A stretch of 64,000 nt of DNA from Lysobacter sp. FW306-1B-D06B (GTDB lineage Bacteria; Pseudomonadota; Gammaproteobacteria; Xanthomonadales; Xanthomonadaceae). The stretch lies in assembly GCF_038446665.1 (NCBI RefSeq), contig NZ_CP151802.1, positions 3,844,001-3,908,000 of the forward strand. Reading direction: 5' to 3'. Positions 61,293 to 64,000 of the stretch are shown here, piece by piece. The translations under genes and the position numbers were made by a program. The notes under the pieces were generated by a model. It searched no databases. It was not told where the DNA came from and was given only the letters and a program-made list of their open reading frames with translations. Position 1 is the first letter of the stretch. Each line of letters begins with the position of its first letter.

Positions 61293-61685
61293 ATGGCCGT
61301 CGGCATCCTCCTCATCACCCACGAAGGCATCGGCACCGCGCTGGTCGCGGTGGCGCGTCGGCTGTTGAGCCAGCTGCCGCTGCATACCGAGGCATTCGAG
61401 GTGCCGTTCGAGGGAGATCCCGACGCACTGCTGCCGCAGGCCAGCGCGGCGCTGCGCAGGGTGGACCGCGGTGACGGCGTACTGGTGCTGACCGATCTGT
61501 ACGGCGCCACGCCCAGCAACCTGGCGGCCAAGGTCGCCCGGCTGGGCACGCCGGTGCGCCGCGTATCGGCGGTGAGCCTGCCGATGCTGTTGCGGGTAAT
61601 GAACTACGCCGACCTGGGCCTGGACGAACTGCCGGCGGTCGCCGCCGCAGGGGCCCGCAACGGCGTGATCGTGGATGAGGCCTGA
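61293..61685 (+). CDS. PTS EIIA-Man domain protein
   Basis: A 130-residue single-domain EIIA of the mannose family: MAVGILLITHEGIGTALVA with the phosphorylated His10, and VLVLTDLYGATPSNLAA. No EIIB, EIIC or EIID gene follows, so it probably has a regulatory task rather than sugar uptake. It is the first gene of the EIIA-HPr-EI group. Confidence 0.92.
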   Translation: MAVGILLITHEGIGTALVAVARRLLSQLPLHTEAFEVPFEGDPDALLPQASAALRRVDRGDGVLVLTDLYGATPSNLAAKVARLGTPVRRVSAVSLPMLLRVMNYADLGLDELPAVAAAGARNGVIVDEA

Positions 61686-61765
61686 CTGCGGTCGGCCCGA
61701 AGTGGACAGAGCATGAGTGGAGCAATGGACAAGCGGACGCGGCAGTCGGCCCGGAGGATGCGGCG

Positions 61766-62035
61766 ATGATCGAGCACGACCTGACGGTCACCAATCGTCT
61801 GGGCCTGCACGCGCGGGCCACGGCCAAACTCGTCCAGACGCTGTCCGCCTATCGCAGCAGCGCCACGCTCACCGCCAAGGGCCGCGAAGTGAACGCCAAG
61901 AGCATCATGGGCGTGATGCTGCTCGCCGCCGGCCAGGGGACGCAGGTGAAGCTGCGCGTGGAAGGCGAGGACGAAGACCACGCCGCGCAGGCGGTGGTGT
62001 CGCTGTTCGAACGGCGTTTCGACGAAGACAGCTGA
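61766..62035 (+). CDS. ptsH: Phosphocarrier protein HPr
   Basis: An 89-residue HPr. His15 (NRLGLHARATAK) takes phosphate from Enzyme I; Ser46 (NAKSIMGVMLLAAGQG) is the HprK target. Both sites and the helix-2 pattern are intact. It can pass phosphate to the EIIA-Man protein and to PtsN. It lies 7 bp before ptsI. Confidence 0.95.
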   Translation: MIEHDLTVTNRLGLHARATAKLVQTLSAYRSSATLTAKGREVNAKSIMGVMLLAAGQGTQVKLRVEGEDEDHAAQAVVSLFERRFDEDS

Positions 62036-62042
62036 GGCGCGG

Positions 62043-63770
62043 ATGAGGCAGGAGTTCACCGGACATGGCGCATCGCGCGGAAGCGCACTCGGTCGCGCCC
62101 GTGTCCGCCTGCCCCATGCCCTGGAGGTTGCCGAGGAGCACATCCCGGCCAAGCGCGTGGAAGGCGAGATCAAGCGCCTGCACACGGCCATCGCCACCGT
62201 GCGCGAGGAGATGTTCGCCCTGCGCGAGCGCCTGCACGGCGCACTGGCGCACGAGGTCGGCGAATTCCTAGACCTGCACAGCCTGCTTCTGGACGATCCG
62301 GAACTGCTGCAGGGCCTGGACGAACTGATCCGCAAGGGCCGTTATTCGGCCGACTACGCGCTGCGCCTGCAACGCGACCGCATCGCCTCCGTGTTCCAGA
62401 ACATGGACGACGCCTATTTCCGCAGCCGTGTGGACGACATCGACCAGGTCATCGGCCGCATCCACGCCGCGCTGCATCGTCGCGACGCGGCCATGCCGGG
62501 CGTGGCCGGCGAAATCCTGGTGACCGACAACGTCGCTCCGGCCGAGATCGCCCAATTGCAGGCGCAGGGCGTGATGGCCATCGTCATCGCCTCCGGCAGC
62601 GTGCTCTCGCACAGCGCGATCCTCGCGCGCAGCCTGCACCTGCCGCTGGTGGTCGGCGCGGCGCAGGCGATGCAGAAGATCAACGACGGCGATGTGCTCG
62701 CGGTCGACGGCACCAGCGGCCGCGTGATCCTGGAACCCGATGCCGCCGACCTGCGCGCGCATCGCGCCCGCGTGCGCGAACTGGCGCGCGAGCGCAAACA
62801 GCTGCACCGCCTTCGCCGCGAGCCCACGCGCACGCTCGACGGCGCCGACATCAAGCTCTACGCCAACGCCGAATCGCGCGAGGACGTGGCCGAAGCCCAC
62901 GCGCTCGGCGCGGCCGGCGTGGGCCTGTACCGCACCGAGTTCCTGTTCCTGCAACGCAACGAGCTGCCGGACGAGGAAGAGCAGTTCCGCGTCTACCGCG
63001 ACGTCGTGCTCGGCATGACCGGTCGCACGGTGACGATCCGCACGCTGGACCTGGGGGCCGACAAGGCCGACCGCACCGGCCTTGCGCTGCGCGACGAGCC
63101 CAACCCGGCGCTGGGGCTGCGCGGCGTGCGCCTGTCGCTGGCGCGCGAGGGCCTGCTGGAAGCACAGCTGCGCGCACTGGTGCGGGCATCGGGTTACGGG
63201 CCGGTGCGCATCCTGCTGCCGATGATCAGCACGCGCGAGGAAGTCCGCTCGGTCCGTGCCACGCTCAAGCGCGTCACGGCGCAGCTGCGCGAACAGGGGC
63301 ACGAAATCGCCGACAGCGTTCCGCTGGGCGCGATGATCGAAGTGCCCGCCGCGGCGGTCGCACTGCCCACCTTCATCGGCAGCGTGGATTTCCTCTCCAT
63401 CGGCACGAACGACCTCGTCCAGTACCTGCTCGCCGCCGATCGCAACAACGAGGCGCTCATCGATCTCTACACGCCGCTGCATCCGGCGGTGATCCGCCTG
63501 ATCCGCAGCGTGATCCACCTGGGCCAGAAGCGTGGCAAGCCGGTGGCCGTGTGCGGCGAGATGGCCGGCGATCCGCACTTCGCGCCGATGCTGCTCGCGC
63601 TGGGCCTGACGGAGTTCAGCCTGCACCCCGCCACGCTGCTGGAGCTGCGGCGCACGATCCGCCACTGCGACCTCGCGCAATTGCAGGCGCGCGCGCCGAC
63701 CCTGCTGCGCGCGCGTGACCGCGCCGCGATCGAGGCGTGGATCGCGGAGAACGCGCCGACGGTGGCGTGA
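62043..63770 (+). CDS. ptsI: Phosphoenolpyruvate-protein phosphotransferase (Enzyme I)
   Basis: A 575-residue Enzyme I. The HPr-binding helical part is N-terminal; the active His190 is in GSVLSHSAILARS; the PEP-binding barrel carries GLYRTEFLFLQR, TIRTLDLGADK, and CGEMAGDP with the proton-donor Cys. There is no GAF domain, so it is the PtsI rather than the PtsP type. The stop is directly followed by a GGGAATC array. Confidence 0.96.
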   Translation: MRQEFTGHGASRGSALGRARVRLPHALEVAEEHIPAKRVEGEIKRLHTAIATVREEMFALRERLHGALAHEVGEFLDLHSLLLDDPELLQGLDELIRKGRYSADYALRLQRDRIASVFQNMDDAYFRSRVDDIDQVIGRIHAALHRRDAAMPGVAGEILVTDNVAPAEIAQLQAQGVMAIVIASGSVLSHSAILARSLHLPLVVGAAQAMQKINDGDVLAVDGTSGRVILEPDAADLRAHRARVRELARERKQLHRLRREPTRTLDGADIKLYANAESREDVAEAHALGAAGVGLYRTEFLFLQRNELPDEEEQFRVYRDVVLGMTGRTVTIRTLDLGADKADRTGLALRDEPNPALGLRGVRLSLAREGLLEAQLRALVRASGYGPVRILLPMISTREEVRSVRATLKRVTAQLREQGHEIADSVPLGAMIEVPAAAVALPTFIGSVDFLSIGTNDLVQYLLAADRNNEALIDLYTPLHPAVIRLIRSVIHLGQKRGKPVAVCGEMAGDPHFAPMLLALGLTEFSLHPATLLELRRTIRHCDLAQLQARAPTLLRARDRAAIEAWIAENAPTVA

Positions 63771-63771
63771 T

Positions 63772-63988
63772 CGGGAATCGGGAATCGGGAATCGGGAATC
63801 GGGAATCGGGAATCGCAAGAGCATGGCATTCCCGCGTAGGCGGGAATCCACGGATCCGACGACATTCCGGCCTACGTCAGCGGTGAGGCACGCAAGCCTG
63901 GATCCCCGCCTTCGTGGGGATGGACAGCTAAAGGCAACCCTCCGCGCCTTTGCGATTCCCAATTCCCGATTCCCAAATCTGAAATCCC
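63772..63988. repeat. GGGAATC-type inverted repeat element enclosing a second repeat
   Basis: Six GGGAATC units (63773-63814) directly after ptsI, and a facing arm of GATTCCC-type units at 63954-63988. Between them lies copy F of the CCCGCCTTCGCGGG family. I see no gene from 63771 to the window end. Confidence 0.88.
63826..63925. repeat. CCCGCCTTCGCGGG-family repeat, copy F
   Basis: Left arm ATTCCCGCGTAGGCGGGAAT (63827-63846) and right arm GGATCCCCGCCTTCGTGGGG (63900-63919), facing each other, nested in the GGGAATC element. Confidence 0.88.
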
Positions 63989-64000
63989 ACAACCCAAAGG

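Noticed and set aside
63772..63814. CRISPR-like array of GGGAATC units
   Set aside because: Units are 7 bases long and contiguous without spacers; no cas genes. It is a simple-sequence arm of a dispersed repeat.
62268..63992. Long minus-strand frame opposite ptsI
   Set aside because: Same reason: composition typical of antisense frames in GC-rich DNA, while ptsI is certain.

Overview
The window reads as a chromosomal segment of a high-GC gammaproteobacterium of the Lysobacteraceae (Xanthomonadaceae), most like Lysobacter or a close relative. I judge this from the gene content and order (sufR-sufBCDS with a GNAT and a Rieske ferredoxin; a cysNC fusion with cysD opposite cysJIH; the ibaG-murA / kdsD-kdsC-lptCAB-rpoN-hpf-ptsN-hprK-rapZ block), from very GC-rich codon use, and from the GGGATTC-type and CCCGCCTTCGCGGG-type intergenic repeats typical of the family. 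I see no tRNA, rRNA, CRISPR array, prophage or insertion sequence.

Layout. 1-9.4 kb: the 3' end of an EF-G-like GTPase gene, a DUF2272 exported protein, a LysE exporter, two lipoproteins, a PIN-domain protein, and on the minus strand a large DUF5916 outer-membrane-type protein, a 3-hydroxybutyrate dehydrogenase and a SET-domain lysine methyltransferase with a histone-H1-like tail. 9.6-15.8 kb: the SUF iron-sulfur operon, led by its Rrf2 regulator behind a palindromic promoter. 16-24 kb: a Fur-controlled iron locus (TonB receptor, PiuC-type dioxygenase, PepSY membrane protein, DUF2271, DUF4198, ApbE flavin transferase, membrane-anchored flavodoxin/FNR reductase). This looks like one ferric-siderophore uptake and reduction system, and the DUF2271 protein carries a motif resembling an ApbE flavinylation site. 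24-27.5 kb: HutD/Ves-like protein, ComEA-like HhH protein, M20 peptidase and a GlsB-type membrane protein.

27.7-41 kb: assimilatory sulfate reduction (CysNC, CysD, CysJ, CysI, CysH, CysB, siroheme synthase CysG, CysK), interrupted by a small membrane protein, a class-C serine hydrolase and a tautomerase. 41-42.8 kb: AmgK-MurU, the muramic acid salvage pair. 43-50.5 kb: hda-perM-DUF2066 divergent from purM-DUF2238-purN, then two tandem DUF3108 genes and a small EF-hand membrane protein. 50.6-63.8 kb: murA-ibaG (minus) divergent from kdsD-kdsC-lptC-lptA-lptB-rpoN-hpf-ptsN-hprK-rapZ, two small exported proteins, and a regulatory PTS (EIIA-Man, HPr with His15 and Ser46, Enzyme I).

The most unusual sequence-level feature is how far the two dispersed repeat families intrude on genes. 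One repeat supplies part of the CysN N-terminus. One supplies the ibaG stop codon and abuts the murA start codon. One abuts the kdsC start. One is translated as the long tail of the PIN protein. A separate twin-hairpin insertion adds about 16 codons inside cysJ.
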